From assembly GCF_002250705.1 (NCBI RefSeq), contig NZ_NMVP01000035.1, forward strand, positions 186,001 to 250,000: 64,000 nucleotides of DNA, read 5' to 3'. Below are positions 1 to 9,960 of this stretch, piece by piece. Position numbers and translations under genes: made by a program. Numbering within the stretch: position 1 is the first letter of the stretch; every line of letters begins with the position of its first letter. The notes under the pieces were generated by a model, which worked only from the letters and a program-made list of their open reading frames with translations, was not told the DNA's origin and searched no databases. The DNA is from Enemella evansiae. Its GTDB lineage: Bacteria; Actinomycetota; Actinomycetes; Propionibacteriales; Propionibacteriaceae.

Positions 1-69
1 CTGGAGGACGTCGCCAACGACCAGCAGGCGATCGGCAGCGGCTCGCTCTCCCAGCCGGCCGCCCGCTGA
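1..69 (+). CDS. 3' end of an upstream gene (partial, unidentified)
   Basis: The first frame is open from the left edge to a TGA at 67-69 and gives 22 residues ending in SLSQPAAR. It stops 2 nt before the mazG ATG, so it is probably the upstream gene of the same operon. In mycobacteria mazG follows mfd, which makes an mfd tail possible, but these residues are too few and too unconserved to identify it. Confidence 0.4.
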   Translation: MEDVANDQQAIGSGSLSQPAAR

Positions 70-71
70 CG

Positions 72-710
72 ATGAGCACCGGCGAGACCACGCCGTCCGA
101 GCTGGACCGGCTGGTCGCGGTGATGGCCCGGCTGCGGGTCGACTGCCCCTGGGATGCCCGGCAGACCCACCGCTCGCTGGTGCACTACCTGATCGAGGAG
201 ACCGGTGAGGTCGTCGACGCGATCGAGGCCGGTGATGACACCGATCTGCGCGAGGAGCTCGGGGATCTGTTGCTGCAGGTCGTCTTCCATGCCGCCATCG
301 CCGCCGAGCAGCAGCGCTTCGACATCGATGACGTGGCCCGCGGGATCGGCGACAAGCTCGTCGGTCGGCACCCGTGGGTCTTCGCCGACACCGGCGTACC
401 CGACGATCTGAATGCCACCTGGGAGGCCGGCAAGAAGGCCGAGAAGGGGCGCACCTCCAGCCTGGACGGCATCCCCACCGCACTGTCCGCGCTGGCCCGG
501 GCGGACAAGGTGATGTCACGCAGCGCCAGTCACGGCGTACCGCTCGATCTGCCGGAGGAGCCGATCACCGCCGAGGAGGTCGGCGCACAGGCGCTCGCCC
601 TGGTCTCCCGGGCCCGGGCCAGCGGCATCGACGCCGAGCAGGCGGTCCGGGACGCCCTGCGCGGCCTGGAGGACGAGGTACGCCGCAGCGAGACCGATTC
701 CGCGTCCTGA
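72..710 (+). CDS. mazG: MazG family nucleoside triphosphate pyrophosphohydrolase
   Basis: MazG enzymes hydrolyse (d)NTPs to NMP and pyrophosphate and are thought to clean the nucleotide pool. The 212-residue product has the Mg-binding helices of the family: EETGE at residues 42-46 and EELGD at 61-65, followed by the conserved KLVGRHPWVF at 95-104. It lacks the longer N-terminal part found in mycobacterial MazG, so it is a single-domain form with a roughly 90-residue C-terminal tail. The start is the ATG 2 nt after the preceding stop codon, which suggests translational coupling. It lies a few kilobases upstream of eno, as in mycobacteria, but the intervening lipoprotein gene found there is replaced here by an ABC export operon on the other strand. 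Confidence 0.9.
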   Translation: MSTGETTPSELDRLVAVMARLRVDCPWDARQTHRSLVHYLIEETGEVVDAIEAGDDTDLREELGDLLLQVVFHAAIAAEQQRFDIDDVARGIGDKLVGRHPWVFADTGVPDDLNATWEAGKKAEKGRTSSLDGIPTALSALARADKVMSRSASHGVPLDLPEEPITAEEVGAQALALVSRARASGIDAEQAVRDALRGLEDEVRRSETDSAS

Positions 711-716
711 CGCCGC

Positions 717-2558
717 TCAGCTCGGCTGGGCGCTCGGGGTCTGCTGCCCGCTCCCGTTCTGCCCGCTCCCGCTCTGGCCGCCGCGCAGGTTGCGCAGCTG
801 GGTCGTCGGCAGTGGCTGGGCGCCGTCGGCGAGCACGACCCGCTGCCCGGCGGTGAGCCCGCCGGTGATCTCGACCAGGCCGCCGCCGACCAGGCCGGTC
901 GCGACGGTCGCATCGCGCACCCCGGTGCCGTCCAGCACCCGGACCGTGCCGGTACCGGTGGCCACCCGGGTCACCGCGGAGACCGGCACGGTGACCGCGT
1001 CGGCGACCCGCCCGACGACGATCCCGGTATCGGCCCGGCCGCCACTGGCCAACCCCGGTCCGGGGTCGGCGACCAGCACCGTGACGTTGTAGCTCGGGGT
1101 GCTCGCGGTCGCGCTGACCGGCAGCGGGGAGATCTCGGTGATCGTGCCCGGATCCGCGGTCAGGCTGCCGGGGGCGTTCACCCGGACCTCCTGACCGAGC
1201 TGGACCTGCGGCCGGTTGGTCAGCGGCACCGGCACGGTCACCTCCGCGGCACCCCCGCCGACCACGGTGATCGCGGCATTCGGGGTGGCCGCGGCCCCGG
1301 CGGTGAAACCGATCGTGCCCACGGTGCCGGCGATCGGCGCCCTGAGGGTGGCGGCGTCGAGATTCGACCGGGCCTGCGCGATCGCCTGCTCGGCGGCGAG
1401 CACCGCGGCGCGGTCGGTGGCGACCTTCGCCTGGTCCACGGTCGGGGTGGCGGTCGGCAGCGCGGTGGAGGGTACGCCGGCGGGTACGCCGGCGGGCGGC
1501 TGGGGAACGGGCCGTTGCTGGGCCGGGGGCTGGGGTACGCCGGCGTTCACCGCGGGGGCGTTCAGCGCGGCGGCGGCCTCGGTGATCAGCGTCGCCGCCT
1601 GCTGCTGGCTGGCGACCAGCCGCTGCAGTGCGTCGCTGCAGGCGGTGAACTGCGCCGGATCGAGCCCGGGCGGGATCGGCGGCGGGTTGGTCAGTCGTTG
1701 CTCCCGGGGAGCGGCCGCCGAGGTGCTCGGGGTCGGGTCCGCGGTCGGTGCCGGCGTGGGGCTCGCGCTCGGGGCGGGGGAGGCGCTCGGGGTGGGGGAC
1801 GCGCTGCGGGTGGTGGGGGACGCGCTCGCCGTGGGGGACGCGCTCGGGCCGGCGGGCCGGCTCGGCGTCGGTGACCAGGTCCGGTTCGGGCTCGCGGGCG
1901 GCCGCTCGACCGGTTCCGGCCAACCGTCGGTGACGGCGGTCAGGATCGGTCGGCAGGCGTCCTGCTGGGCGGCCAGCGCCTCGTGCACCGCGGTCATCGC
2001 GGCCGGCAGCCGGGTCACCGATTCCGGGGGCGTCGGCCGGGGCAGGTCGCTCGGTACCGGGACCTGCGGAACGCCCGCACCACCGGGTATGCCCGCACCA
2101 TCGGGTACGCCCGGTACGCCCGGTGCGCCCGGGCGTACCGCCCCGGCACCCGGTCCGGGCAACCGGGGCGGGGCGGTCGGATTCTGGTCGCTGTCCAGCT
2201 GGGCCTGCGCCTGCGCGAGCTGTGCCCGGGCGTCCAGCAGCGCCGTCTGCAGCGGCAGCGGATCCATGGTGGCGAGCACGTCACCCTGCCGCACCTGATC
2301 ACCGACGGCGACGTTCACCCCGCTGATCGTGCCGGCCACCGGGAAGCTCGCCCGCACCTGATCGACCCGACGCACCGACCCGGTCAGCGGCAGCACCTGC
2401 TGCACCGTGCCCCGCGAGACCACCGCGGTCCGCAGCGACGCGTTCGGGTCCGCCGGCCGGGTGAGTGCCCGGGCCACACCGACCCCACCCGCGGCGAGGA
2501 CCGCCAGTCCGAGGACGGCGCCGCCGACGCGGATCGCGGTTCGTCGGTCCTGCATCAT
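717..2558 (-). CDS. MacA/HlyD-like periplasmic adaptor protein with proline-rich insertion
   Basis: This is the last gene of a four-gene reverse-strand operon, and its ATG overlaps the permease stop (ATGA at 2558-2555). The 613-residue product has an N-terminal membrane anchor (about residues 9-30), a biotinyl-lipoyl-like half near residues 60-120, and the matching half beginning RAPIAGTVGT near residue 402, followed by beta-barrel segments. These are typical of RND/MacA adaptor proteins. Between the two halves, where a coiled-coil hairpin normally sits, is a long insertion rich in Pro, Gly, Ser and Thr. It includes SPTPSASP-type repeats at about residues 233-276 (GC-rich tandem repeats at 1770-1870). 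A second ATG at 2555 is possible. The frame stays open far upstream, but that stretch lies over the permease in another frame. Confidence 0.8.
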   Translation of the reverse strand: MMQDRRTAIRVGGAVLGLAVLAAGGVGVARALTRPADPNASLRTAVVSRGTVQQVLPLTGSVRRVDQVRASFPVAGTISGVNVAVGDQVRQGDVLATMDPLPLQTALLDARAQLAQAQAQLDSDQNPTAPPRLPGPGAGAVRPGAPGVPGVPDGAGIPGGAGVPQVPVPSDLPRPTPPESVTRLPAAMTAVHEALAAQQDACRPILTAVTDGWPEPVERPPASPNRTWSPTPSRPAGPSASPTASASPTTRSASPTPSASPAPSASPTPAPTADPTPSTSAAAPREQRLTNPPPIPPGLDPAQFTACSDALQRLVASQQQAATLITEAAAALNAPAVNAGVPQPPAQQRPVPQPPAGVPAGVPSTALPTATPTVDQAKVATDRAAVLAAEQAIAQARSNLDAATLRAPIAGTVGTIGFTAGAAATPNAAITVVGGGAAEVTVPVPLTNRPQVQLGQEVRVNAPGSLTADPGTITEISPLPVSATASTPSYNVTVLVADPGPGLASGGRADTGIVVGRVADAVTVPVSAVTRVATGTGTVRVLDGTGVRDATVATGLVGGGLVEITGGLTAGQRVVLADGAQPLPTTQLRNLRGGQSGSGQNGSGQQTPSAQPS

Positions 2559-3780
2559 TCGCTCCTCAGCGCGTCGATCGGGGCCAGTCGGGCGGCCCGC
2601 GAGGCCGGGTAGACCCCGGCGACCGTGCCGATCAGCAGGGACACCCCGAGGGCGATCGCGGTGGCCGGCAGGGACACCGCGACCGGTTGGTCGAGCAGCT
2701 TCGGCAGCGTCAGCGCACCGGCGATGCCGAGACCGACCCCGAGCATCCCGCCGATCAACCCGAGCAACCCGGCCTCGACCAGGAACTGCCGCAGGATCAC
2801 CAGCGGGGTCGCGCCCAGGGCCTTGCGCAGCCCGATCTCCCGGACCCGCTCGGAGACCGAGACCAGCATGATGTTCATCACCCCGATACCGCCCACCAGC
2901 AGCGCGATCCCGGCGATGCTGGCCAGCAGCAGCGTCAATGTCGCGGCCGTGGACTGCACCGTGTCGACCAGCGACTGCTGGCTGCTGACCTGGAAGTCCT
3001 GGTCGGCGAGCGTCGTGCCGTGGGTGTTCAGCAGGGCGGTGGTGACCTCCTGGTACGCCGCCGAGAGACTGGCCTGGTCGCGGGCCTCCAGATAGATCGC
3101 CGACACCTGGCGGGTGTTGGCGCTGCTGGACAACCGGGTGGCGAAGGTGGTCCGCGGCACCACCAGCTGGTCGTCCTCGTCGGTGATCATCGAGGCGCCG
3201 ACCGGGTCCAGCACGCCGAGGACGGTGAAGCTCTGCCCGTTCGCGGTGACCTGTTGGCCGATCGGATCCCGGCCGCCGAACAGCTGCCCGGCGGTGGTGG
3301 CGCCGAGCACCGCGACCAGCCGGCCGTTGTCCAGATCGTCGGTGGTGAAGAAGCGGCCCTGGCTGACCGTGCGATTGCGCACCCCGAGCCAGTCGGGGGT
3401 GGTGCCGACGACATTGCTGGTCCAGTTGGTGGTGCCGACGGTGAGGGAGAGCTGGGACTGGTTGACCGGGGCGACCCGCAGCACATCGGGGGCGACCCGC
3501 GGATCGGCGAGCACCTGGGCGTCGTCGGCGGTCAGCGTGGTCGCCGACCCGCGGCCGCCGCGGAGCCCGGAACTGGTGGTGGCCGAGCCGGGGGTGACGA
3601 TCAGCAGGTTGGTGCCCAGCTTGTTGATCTGGTCGGTGATCTTGGCGGTGGCGCCCTGGCCGAGGCCGACCACCAGCATCACCGAGGCGATCCCGATCAG
3701 GATGCCCAACATGGTGAGGATCGACCGCATCTTCCGTGCCCACAGGGATTCCACGGCGGTACGCAGGGTCTCGGCGAGAT

Positions 3781-3784
<4 letters not shown>
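2555..3784 (-). CDS. MacB-like ABC transporter permease
   Basis: This 409-residue permease has the type VII (MacB/LolC) layout. There is a first membrane helix near residues 22-42 after an RKMRSILTMLGILIG stretch, a large extracytoplasmic MacB-PCD domain, and three C-terminal FtsX-type helices, with GGIGVMNIMLVSV and ALGATP between them. Such permeases use cytoplasmic ATP hydrolysis to drive mechanotransmission and export from the outer face of the membrane. The start overlaps the ATPase stop by 4 nt and the stop overlaps the first adaptor by 4 nt. The substrate (peptide, lipid or drug) cannot be told from sequence. Confidence 0.9.
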
Positions 3785-4517
<733 letters not shown>

Positions 4518-4521
<4 letters not shown>

Positions 4522-5846
4522 CCGCCACCCTGACCGTGGTTGCCGCCCAGGCCGCGGTTCGCGCCGGGGCTGGCGGAGCGTTGGAAGCTGCGACCGGTCA
4601 CCTGGACCTCATCGCCGTTCTGCAGGCCACCGGTGATCTCGGAATCGGTGCCGAAGACCTGGCCGACGGTGACCTCGGTGGTCACCGGCTGGCCGCCGAT
4701 CAGCTTGCGGACCACGGTCTTCCCGTTCTCGGTGAGGATCGCCGCGGTCGGCACCGTCAGGATGTCGTCGTACTGCCGGACCACGATCGACACGCTCGCC
4801 GAGCCGCCGGCGTACAGGCCCGCCGGGTTGCCGGTGACGGCCACGGTGACCGGGAAGGTGGCCGCCCCGCCGCTGCTGCTGGCGGCCATCACACCGACCT
4901 GGGCGACCGTGCCGGCGGCCTTCTGCGAGCTGCCCGCCGGGGTGATCTCGACCGGCTGATCGGTCTTGATCCGGGGCAGGTCGGCGGCGCTCACCTGCGC
5001 GTTCACCAGCCAGGCGTCGGTCGCGATCACCACCAGCTGGGCGGTGGACCCGGTGGCTCCCGACCCGGCCGATCCGGACACCCCGGACGATCCCGCGGAG
5101 CCTGCCTGACCGGCCGCACCCGCCTGACCCGCCGCACCTGCCTGCCCGGCCCCACCGGACTGCCCGGCCCCACCGGACTGCCCGGAACCGGACTGCCCGG
5201 AACCGGACTGGCCGGAACCACCCGACCCGGTGGCGGAACCGGTGCCGGTGGCGGAGGTGCCCAGACCGCTCGAACTCGACTGGCCGGCGATCACCCGGTC
5301 CCCGGCGGCGATGGTGACCAGCGCGACCGTGCCGTCGATGGGAGAGACCAGGTCGGCGTCCCGCAGCGACTGCTGGGCCTGATCCCGCTTGGCGGTGGCC
5401 GAGGTGACCTGCGCATCGGCCGAGCTCAGCTGGGCGCTGGTCGCGTTCCCCGAATCGCGCAGCTGGCTCGCGCTGGCCGAGGCCGCGTCCAACTGGGCCT
5501 GGGCGAGCTCGAGCGCGGCCTGCAGCTGGGTCCGATCGATCTGGGCCAGGATCGCCCCTCGGCTGACCTGCTGGCCCACCGACACCGGTACCGCGGTCAC
5601 CGTGCCGGCGACCGCGAAGTTCAGATTCGCCTGGCTGCGCGGCGCGATCGTGCCGGAGGCCGAGACCGTCTGCCGCTGCGTGCTCAGCGTCGCGCGGACC
5701 GTCTGGGTGGTCGGGGTGGCGGCATCGGAGGCGGACCGCCCACCGGCGCCCGGTCCGAACGCGAACCACGCCCCGACCCCGGCGGCGAGGACGACCAGCA
5801 CCACCAGTACACCGAGCAGCACCCGGCTGCGACGAGGTGTCGCCAT
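4518..5846 (-). CDS. Second MacA/HlyD-like adaptor protein with Gly-Ser-Gln repeat insertion
   Basis: This is the first gene of the export operon, with its start at ATG 5846 preceded by GGAG. The 442-residue product has a single N-terminal membrane helix (about residues 8-27), a lipoyl half around NLNFAVAGTVTAVPVSVGQQ, a short helical hairpin, the partner half containing LVSPIDGTVALVTI, and C-terminal barrel domains. Within the second half is a low-complexity block of GQSGSG and GQAGAA units (about residues 200-255, DNA 5085-5240). It is clearly related to but different from the adaptor at the other end of the operon, so one ATPase/permease pair is flanked by two adaptors. Confidence 0.85.
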
Positions 5847-5899
5847 CAGTTCTCCGATCTGTGAATCGGGCCGTGGGCGAAGCGTACGCCGGAGGCCAA

Positions 5900-5905
5900 T
5901 AGGGT
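5900..5905 (+). promoter_or_regulatory. Probable -10 box of eno
   Basis: TAGGGT lies about 60 nt before the enolase GTG in the 121-nt gap shared with the divergent export operon. eno therefore probably has a short leader carrying the AAAGG ribosome-binding site at 5956-5960. Confidence 0.4.
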
Positions 5906-5967
5906 GGGGTCGTGGTCGGGAAGCAAGCCGGCCCGACGGACGCACAGCTCTTTCGAAAGGCACGACC

Positions 5968-7251
5968 GTGGCAACCATCGAATTCGTCGACGCCCGCGAG
6001 ATCCTCGACTCCCGCGGCAATCCCACCGTTGAAGTAGAGGTCCTCCTCGACGACGGCTCCCAGGGGCGGGCCGCCGTTCCCTCCGGCGCCTCCACCGGCG
6101 CCTTCGAGGCCGTCGAACTGCGCGACGGCGGCGAGCGGTACGGCGGCAAGGGCGTACGCAAGGCCGTGGAGAACGTGATCGAGCAGATCGGGCCCGAGGT
6201 GCTCGGCTTCGAGGCCAGCGAACAGCGCCTCGTCGACCAGGCGATGCTCGAACTCGACGGCACCGACAACAAGGGCAAGCTCGGCGCCAACGCGATCCTC
6301 GGGGTCTCGCTGGCCACCGCGCACGCCGCCGCCGAGTCGGCCGAACTGCCGCTCTACCGCTATGTCGGCGGCCCGAACGCGCACGTGCTGCCGGTGCCGA
6401 TGATGAACATCCTCAACGGCGGCTCGCATGCCGACTCCAATGTGGACATCCAGGAGTTCATGATCGCCCCGATCGGTGCGGCCAGCTTCGCCGAGGCGCT
6501 GGAGATGGGCACCGGGGTCTATCACGCGCTGAAGAAGGTGCTCAAGGACAAGGGCCTGTCCACCGGTCTGGGCGATGAGGGCGGTTTCGCGCCGAACCTG
6601 GACTCGAACGCCGAGGCCCTCGATCTGATCCTGGTCGCGATCAAGGCCGCCGGGTACGAGCCGGGCAGCCAGGTCGCGCTCGCCCTCGACGTCGCCGCCA
6701 GCGAGTTCTTCGAGAACGGCTCGTACGCCTTCGAGGGCAAGCAGCTCTCGGCCGCCGAGATGACCGACATCTACGCCGAGTGGGTCGGCAAGTACCCGCT
6801 GGTCTCGATCGAGGACCCGCTGAACGAGGACGACTGGGACGGCTGGAAGACCATCACCGACAAGCTCGGTGACAAGGTCCAGCTGGTCGGTGACGACCTG
6901 TTCGTGACCAACCCGGAGCGGCTGCAGCGCGGTATCGACACCGACACCGCCAACGCCCTGCTGGTCAAGGTGAACCAGATCGGTTCGCTCACCGAGACCC
7001 TGGATGCGGTCGAGCTGGCCCAGCGCAGCGGCTACCGCTGCATGATGTCGCACCGCTCCGGTGAGACCGAGGACGTCACCATCGCCGACCTGGCGGTGGC
7101 CACCAACTGCGGCCAGATCAAGACCGGTGCCCCGGCCCGGTCCGAGCGGGTCGCCAAGTACAACCAGCTGCTGCGGATCGAGGAGGATCTCGACGACGCC
7201 GCGACCTACGCCGGCGCGTCCGCGTTCCCGCGGTTCGCTGCCAGGGGCTGA
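5968..7251 (+). CDS. eno: Enolase (phosphopyruvate hydratase)
   Basis: Enolase interconverts 2-phosphoglycerate and phosphoenolpyruvate in glycolysis. The 427-residue product is of normal family length. It begins VATIEFVDAREILDSRGNPT, and contains DEGGFAPN, the metal and substrate residues in SIEDPLNEDDWDGW and GDDLFVTN, and the catalytic-loop signature SHRSGETED. The GTG start is chosen because it matches the family N-terminus and has AAAGG 7 nt upstream. In-frame sequence further upstream runs into the divergent adaptor gene. ftsB follows after 26 nt, as in other actinobacteria. Confidence 0.98.
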   Translation: MATIEFVDAREILDSRGNPTVEVEVLLDDGSQGRAAVPSGASTGAFEAVELRDGGERYGGKGVRKAVENVIEQIGPEVLGFEASEQRLVDQAMLELDGTDNKGKLGANAILGVSLATAHAAAESAELPLYRYVGGPNAHVLPVPMMNILNGGSHADSNVDIQEFMIAPIGAASFAEALEMGTGVYHALKKVLKDKGLSTGLGDEGGFAPNLDSNAEALDLILVAIKAAGYEPGSQVALALDVAASEFFENGSYAFEGKQLSAAEMTDIYAEWVGKYPLVSIEDPLNEDDWDGWKTITDKLGDKVQLVGDDLFVTNPERLQRGIDTDTANALLVKVNQIGSLTETLDAVELAQRSGYRCMMSHRSGETEDVTIADLAVATNCGQIKTGAPARSERVAKYNQLLRIEEDLDDAATYAGASAFPRFAARG

Positions 7252-7277
7252 GGCTCCCCGCCCCTACACTGGCGGGG

Positions 7278-7940
7278 ATGCCGGACAAGCCACGTACACG
7301 ACGCGCGGGAGCCGGTCCGGGGCGCGGTAAGCCGCGATCCCGGACCGGCTCCCGCGCGTCCCGTACCCGGGACACCGCGGCGCCGGTCACCGAACGGCTG
7401 GAGACGCGCACCGGTGCACCCGCCGAGCCCGCCGCCGAGGATGGCCGGCAGTTCCGCCGCTTCGGGTTGACCCGGCGCGCGGTCGCGCTGTTCGTGGTGC
7501 TCGCGGTGCTGGTGCTGTCCTACGCCTCCAGCCTGCGGATCTATCTGGACACCGAGCGGCAGAACGCGGAGAACCAGCAGGCGATCCAGCGCTCCCAGGC
7601 CCGCATCGACGACCTGAACAACCAGCTGCAGCGCTGGGACGATCCGGACTACGTCCGGGCCCAGGCCCGCGAGCGGCTCGGCTGGGTGGTGCCGGGGGAG
7701 ACCGGTTACCGGGTGATCGGGCCCGACGGCCAGCCGGTCGGCACCCGGATCGAATCCCAGCCCCGGGACCCCAAGAAGCCGCCGGAGGCGACCTGGTGGC
7801 AGAAGATGTGGGGCTCGGTCGGTGCCGCGGACCAGCCGGCGCCGCCACCGGTCCCGCCCTCGGCCAAGCCGCCGATCACCGACGGCACCCGGACGCCGAC
7901 CCCCTCGCGTACCCCGACTCCCAAGAAGACCACCCGATGA
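7278..7940 (+). CDS. FtsB/DivIC-family septum formation initiator
   Basis: This 220-residue bitopic membrane protein is of the FtsB/DivIC type, a divisome component that works with FtsQ and FtsL. It has a basic, disordered cytoplasmic N-terminus (residues 1-60), one membrane helix (about 68-90), and a short coiled coil (about 92-121, rich in Q/N/R). The family motif follows: DPDYVRAQARERLGWVVPGE at 122-141. The Pro/Thr-rich tail after residue 190 is extracytoplasmic. A TACACT box at 7265-7270 lies 7 nt before the ATG, so the transcript may be leaderless. Its stop overlaps the DUF501 start (ATGA). Confidence 0.88.
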   Translation: MPDKPRTRRAGAGPGRGKPRSRTGSRASRTRDTAAPVTERLETRTGAPAEPAAEDGRQFRRFGLTRRAVALFVVLAVLVLSYASSLRIYLDTERQNAENQQAIQRSQARIDDLNNQLQRWDDPDYVRAQARERLGWVVPGETGYRVIGPDGQPVGTRIESQPRDPKKPPEATWWQKMWGSVGAADQPAPPPVPPSAKPPITDGTRTPTPSRTPTPKKTTR

Positions 7941-8455
7941 GCCGAGAGCCTTTCACCCCCGCCGACGAGCAGGCGGTGACCGAGCAGCTGCAGCGCACCC
8001 CGCGCGGGGTGGCCGCGGTCGCGTACCGCTGTCCCGAGGGCCACCCGGGGGTGCTGATGACCCGGCCGCGGCTGCCGGACGGGACACCGTTCCCGACCAC
8101 CTACTACCTGACCTGCGCCCGGGCGATCTCCGCCTGCTCGACGCTGGAATCCGGCGGCCTGATGACCGAGATGACCGAGCGGCTCGGTCAGGACCCCGAG
8201 CTCGCCGAGGCGTACGCCGCCGCCCACCGTGCCTATCTGGCCGACCGGCAGGAACTTGGTGAGGTGTCCGAGATCGAGGGCATCTCCGCCGGCGGGATGC
8301 CCGATCGGGTGAAGTGCCTGCACGTGCTGGTCGCCCACTCGCTCGCCGTCGGGCCGGGGGTCAACCCGCTCGGCGACGAGGCGGTCCTGGCGCTCGCGAG
8401 CGTCGGCGATCAGCCCTGCCTGACGCAGGCCGCCGCGCGATTCAGCAAGAGCTGA
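7937..8455 (+). CDS. DUF501 family protein
   Basis: This 172-residue protein is the DUF501 member that accompanies eno and ftsB in actinobacteria (Rv1025 position). Family features are the N-terminal CPEGHPGVLMTRPRLPDGTP and PTTYYLTCARAISACSTLES stretches with paired cysteines. A GGMPDRVKCLHVLVAHSLA segment with Cys and His could bind metal. The biochemical role is unknown. The ATG overlaps the ftsB stop by 4 nt, so the two are coupled. The exopolyphosphatase gene that often follows is absent here. Confidence 0.85.
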   Translation: MSREPFTPADEQAVTEQLQRTPRGVAAVAYRCPEGHPGVLMTRPRLPDGTPFPTTYYLTCARAISACSTLESGGLMTEMTERLGQDPELAEAYAAAHRAYLADRQELGEVSEIEGISAGGMPDRVKCLHVLVAHSLAVGPGVNPLGDEAVLALASVGDQPCLTQAAARFSKS

Positions 8456-8497
8456 AAAGCGGCTCAGGAAAAGTTCAGACCCCCGAGAAGGTGCGGA

Positions 8498-8515
8498 GTC
8501 ATGCGAAAACATGAC
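8498..8515. repeat. Small perfect inverted repeat downstream of DUF501
   Basis: GTCATG and CATGAC flank CGAAAA in the 208-nt gap after DUF501. It could be a weak hairpin or a protein-binding dyad; no T-tract follows. A TAGTCT box at 8617-8622 further along may serve the next gene. Confidence 0.35.
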
Positions 8516-8663
8516 ACCCTGACCTGAGAGAAGCTTGAGATTCCGGGATGGCCCTGACACGCATCTCCGGTACCATCCGGGGTGGAAATCGGTCCACGAC
8601 GACCACCGAGCAGAGTTAGTCTGATGGGACTGACCCGCAGGACGCAGGAGGACACGAGCAGCA

Positions 8664-8978
8664 ATGGCAACCTGGCAGTGGTTCGTGCTGGCCATTCCGG
8701 CGCTGGTGCTCGTCGTCTCCATCGTGATGATCATCCGCCTGTTGCTCGGGGCGACCCAGTCGCCCGCCGACGAGCAGGAGGCGGCAGCTCAGCCGGCGCG
8801 GGAACAACCGGCCGAGGAGTCCGATCCGGTGGAGCTCGGCGCCCCCTTCGATGCACTGTTCGTCGGTGAGGACGAGGTGGCCCCGGAGCGGGCCGCCGAC
8901 GATCAGTACCGTCGTCCGGTGAGCCCGGCCGAGCCGGAGACCGTGGTGCCGCGCCGGGTGACCGAGTCGCCGTCCTGA
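8664..8978 (+). CDS. Small single-pass membrane protein, unknown function
   Basis: The 104-residue product begins with a hydrophobic helix (about residues 5-28, FVLAIPALVLVVSIVMIIRL) followed by an acidic, Ala/Glu/Pro-rich cytoplasmic or exported tail with no recognisable domain. AGGAGG lies about 12 nt before the ATG. Codon use matches its neighbours. I do not recognise the family. The tail looks disordered. Confidence 0.65.
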   Translation: MATWQWFVLAIPALVLVVSIVMIIRLLLGATQSPADEQEAAAQPAREQPAEESDPVELGAPFDALFVGEDEVAPERAADDQYRRPVSPAEPETVVPRRVTESPS

Positions 8979-9010
8979 GCAGGCCGGGCCCGGCAGCAGG
9001 CCGGGCGTAC

Positions 9011-9083
9011 GCCCCCGTAGCCCAACGGCAGAGGCAGGCGGCTTAAACCCGCCCCAGTATGGGTTCGACTCCCATCGGGGGCA
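9011..9083 (+). tRNA. tRNA with UAA anticodon (tRNA-Leu by anticodon), short variable loop
   Basis: A 73-nt cloverleaf can be folded by eye: acceptor GCCCCCG/CGGGGGC, D arm GCC/GGC, anticodon stem GGCGG/CCGCC with loop CTTAAAC, a 5-nt variable loop (CCAGT), T stem ATGGG/CCCAT with loop TTCGACT, and discriminator A. The anticodon at 9044-9046 is UAA, which reads the leucine codon UUA. Bacterial tRNA-Leu is normally class II, with a long variable arm, and none is present here. CCA is not encoded (ACCC follows). The D stem has a C-A mismatch at its fourth pair. Confidence 0.8.
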
Positions 9084-9170
9084 CCCCTGAGCCGACCCCG
9101 AGCAGGGGCGGATCGGTGGTCCGGTTGGCTACCATGGGGTACGCAACACTCCTGCGATCCGGAGGAATCC

Positions 9171-9938
9171 ATGCGCACTTCGAACCCCGTTCTCTCCCGC
9201 GACGACGCCTTCTCGCCGTACCTGCAGCAGGGCGGAACCCGACAGGGCGCCCCGCAGCAGCAGGGTGGGCGGATGACGATCGACGACGTCATCGCCAAGA
9301 CCGCGGTCACCATGGCCGTGGTCATGCTGGTGGCCGCCGCCACCTTCTTCATGATGCCGGATCAGCTGATCTTCCCGGCTGCCATCGGGGCCTCGCTGGC
9401 CACCATCGTGATCACCTTCATCGTCGCGGCCCGTCGGCACGTGCCGGTCGGGCTGGTGATGGTCTTCGCCGCGCTCGAGGGCGTGATGGTCGGTGGCATC
9501 TCCAAGATCTTCGAGACCATCTATCCCGGGATCGTCGTCCAGGCCGTCTTCGGCACCTTCGTCGCCGCCGCGGTGACCCTGGCGACCTACAAGTTCTTCA
9601 ACATCAAGGTGAGCGGCCGGTTCGCCAAGATCGTCGGCATCGCGACGATCGCGATGGCGGTCGCCCTGCTCGCCAACTTCGGGCTGTCCTTCCTGGGCAT
9701 CAACCTGGGTCTGCGCTCGGGTGTCACCGGCCCGGTCGGCCTGCTCCCCATCCTCATCTCCGCGATCGCGGTGGTGCTGGCGGTGCTGAACCTGATCCTG
9801 GACTTCGACTACATCGAGCGCGGCGTCGCGATGGGTGCGCCGGCCAACCAGTCCTGGAAGGCCGCCTTCGGCCTCACCGCGACCCTGGTCTGGCTCTACG
9901 TCGAGCTGCTGCGCATCATCAGCTACTTCCGGCGATAG
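9171..9938 (+). CDS. Bax inhibitor-1/YccA-like membrane protein
   Basis: This 255-residue protein has a roughly 35-residue soluble N-terminus containing MTIDDVIAKTAVTM, then seven predicted membrane helices and a short basic end (SYFRR). Family landmarks include the GLVMVFAALEGVMVGGISKIFE segment and the late DFDYIERG motif with acidic residues typical of the Bax1-I pH-sensing pair. Members act as membrane channels or stress-related proteins; the role in actinobacteria is not settled. The ATG has GGAGG 7 nt upstream. It ends just before a large inverted repeat shared with the convergent Nudix gene. Confidence 0.88.
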   Translation: MRTSNPVLSRDDAFSPYLQQGGTRQGAPQQQGGRMTIDDVIAKTAVTMAVVMLVAAATFFMMPDQLIFPAAIGASLATIVITFIVAARRHVPVGLVMVFAALEGVMVGGISKIFETIYPGIVVQAVFGTFVAAAVTLATYKFFNIKVSGRFAKIVGIATIAMAVALLANFGLSFLGINLGLRSGVTGPVGLLPILISAIAVVLAVLNLILDFDYIERGVAMGAPANQSWKAAFGLTATLVWLYVELLRIISYFRR

Positions 9939-9960
9939 CCGGGGGCCCCGCCCGAGCTTC

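Noticed and set aside
2559..3743. In-frame extension of the first adaptor gene through the whole permease gene
   Set aside because: The translated stretch is Arg/His/Pro-rich shadow sequence; the permease frame has membrane helices and domain motifs, and the ATGA overlap gives the true adaptor start.
5085..5240. Regularly repeated DNA that resembles an array
   Set aside because: The repeats are in frame and encode the GQSGSG/GQAGAA block of the adaptor. There are no unique spacers, so this is not a CRISPR array.
8582..8869. Possible leaderless GTG gene 6 nt after TACCAT
   Set aside because: Its product is Arg/Gly-rich without motifs and it runs through the small membrane protein gene in another frame. 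Chance match to the leaderless pattern.
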